Shown here piece by piece: positions 42,049 to 42,231 of a DNA stretch of 42,231 bases; the stretch's first letter is position 1, and every line of letters begins with the position of its first letter. Where the stretch lies: assembly GCF_001875665.1 (NCBI RefSeq), contig NZ_MLAL01000013.1:1-42231 (forward strand), written 5' to 3'. This stretch comes from Corynebacterium sp. NML130628 (lineage in GTDB: Bacteria > Actinomycetota > Actinomycetes > Mycobacteriales > Mycobacteriaceae). Under the pieces are notes generated by a model. It was not told where the DNA came from. It did not search any database and was given only the letters and a program-made list of their open reading frames with translations. The translations under genes and the position numbers were made by a program.

Positions 42049-42231
42049 GCCATAACCATAGCGCCCCAGGACGGCGGGTTAGGTGGGCTAGGTGCGGCTA
42101 GGTGTGTGATGTCTAGCGACTTTTTGGACACGGAGTCCAGGATGTTTTTGGACGGGATGTCTAGTGGCTTTTTGGACGTTCTCGGCGGTGGAATAGCTGG
42201 ATGGCTATTCCATTGTATAAACGTAGAAAGG
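42049..42231 (+). promoter_or_regulatory. Promoter region of a plus-strand gene beyond the window
   Basis: On the minus strand TATGGT (reverse complement of 42055-42060) serves the FUSC gene. On the plus strand there is an imperfect 22-bp direct repeat GATGTCTAGYGRCTTTTTGG (42108-42129 and 42156-42177, 48 bp apart), with a partial third copy ATGTTTTTGGAC between them. A perfect 8-bp inverted repeat follows, GGAATAGC/GCTATTCC (42190-42211). Next come a -10-like TATAAA (about 42216-42221) and AGAAAGG, a ribosome-site-like sequence at the window end. The repeat and palindrome are candidate operator sites for the next gene. Confidence 0.5.

Overview
The window looks like a chromosomal segment of a high-GC, probably host-associated Corynebacterium. 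Four things suggest this: a glnX-glnH-pknG operon whose PknG lacks the rubredoxin domain, as in corynebacteria; a pta-ackA operon; a purA/purT neighbourhood; and several very large secreted proteins built from Rib/YPDG-type repeats. The genus is inferred from gene content, not from a marker gene. No rRNA or tRNA gene was seen.

Layout. 1-1877 is an insertion-sequence scar: the end of an IS256-family element with an amber codon, an IS3-family element with orfA and a damaged orfB, and the 3' remnant of an unrecognised gene. 2053-4209 is a minus-strand operon (Nudix hydrolase, ABC ATPase, ABC-2 permease). 4269-8897 is the plus-strand glnX-glnH-pknG amino-acid sensing operon. 8898-9954 holds two clusters of a 75-bp palindromic repeat, also present at 1952-2026, around a broken Abi-like gene. 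9955-15685 is an operon for a secreted YPDG-repeat protein and a secreted zinc metalloprotease. 15864-18410 is pta-ackA. 18943-37187 is a surface-protein locus: three large intact paralogues (called S1, S2 and S4 here), one broken paralogue (S3), and a Septu-type ptuA-ptuB defence pair between S3 and S4. 37273-42048 carries a PurT-like ATP-grasp enzyme, purA, a conserved-looking protein of unknown function and a FUSC-type membrane protein. The last 183 bp look like the promoter region of a gene beyond the window.

How the parts work together. GlnX/GlnH are expected to sense acidic amino acids outside the cell and signal to PknG, which controls 2-oxoglutarate dehydrogenase through OdhI. Pta-AckA handles overflow acetate, and PurA and the PurT-like enzyme act in purine synthesis. 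The least described part is the surface locus. S1-S4 share an N-terminal secreted region, a variable number of YPDG repeats, a calcium-binding-type pre-anchor domain, and a C-terminal module of two hydrophobic helices bracketed by two cysteines, with no LPXTG motif. The locus shows recent recombination: a 723-bp internal duplication in S2, a near-identical 420-bp 3' segment in S1 and S2, and the decayed S3. Several genes (Nudix, glnX, ptuA, FUSC, perhaps purT) have a -10-like hexamer 6-7 nt before the start codon, which predicts leaderless transcripts.
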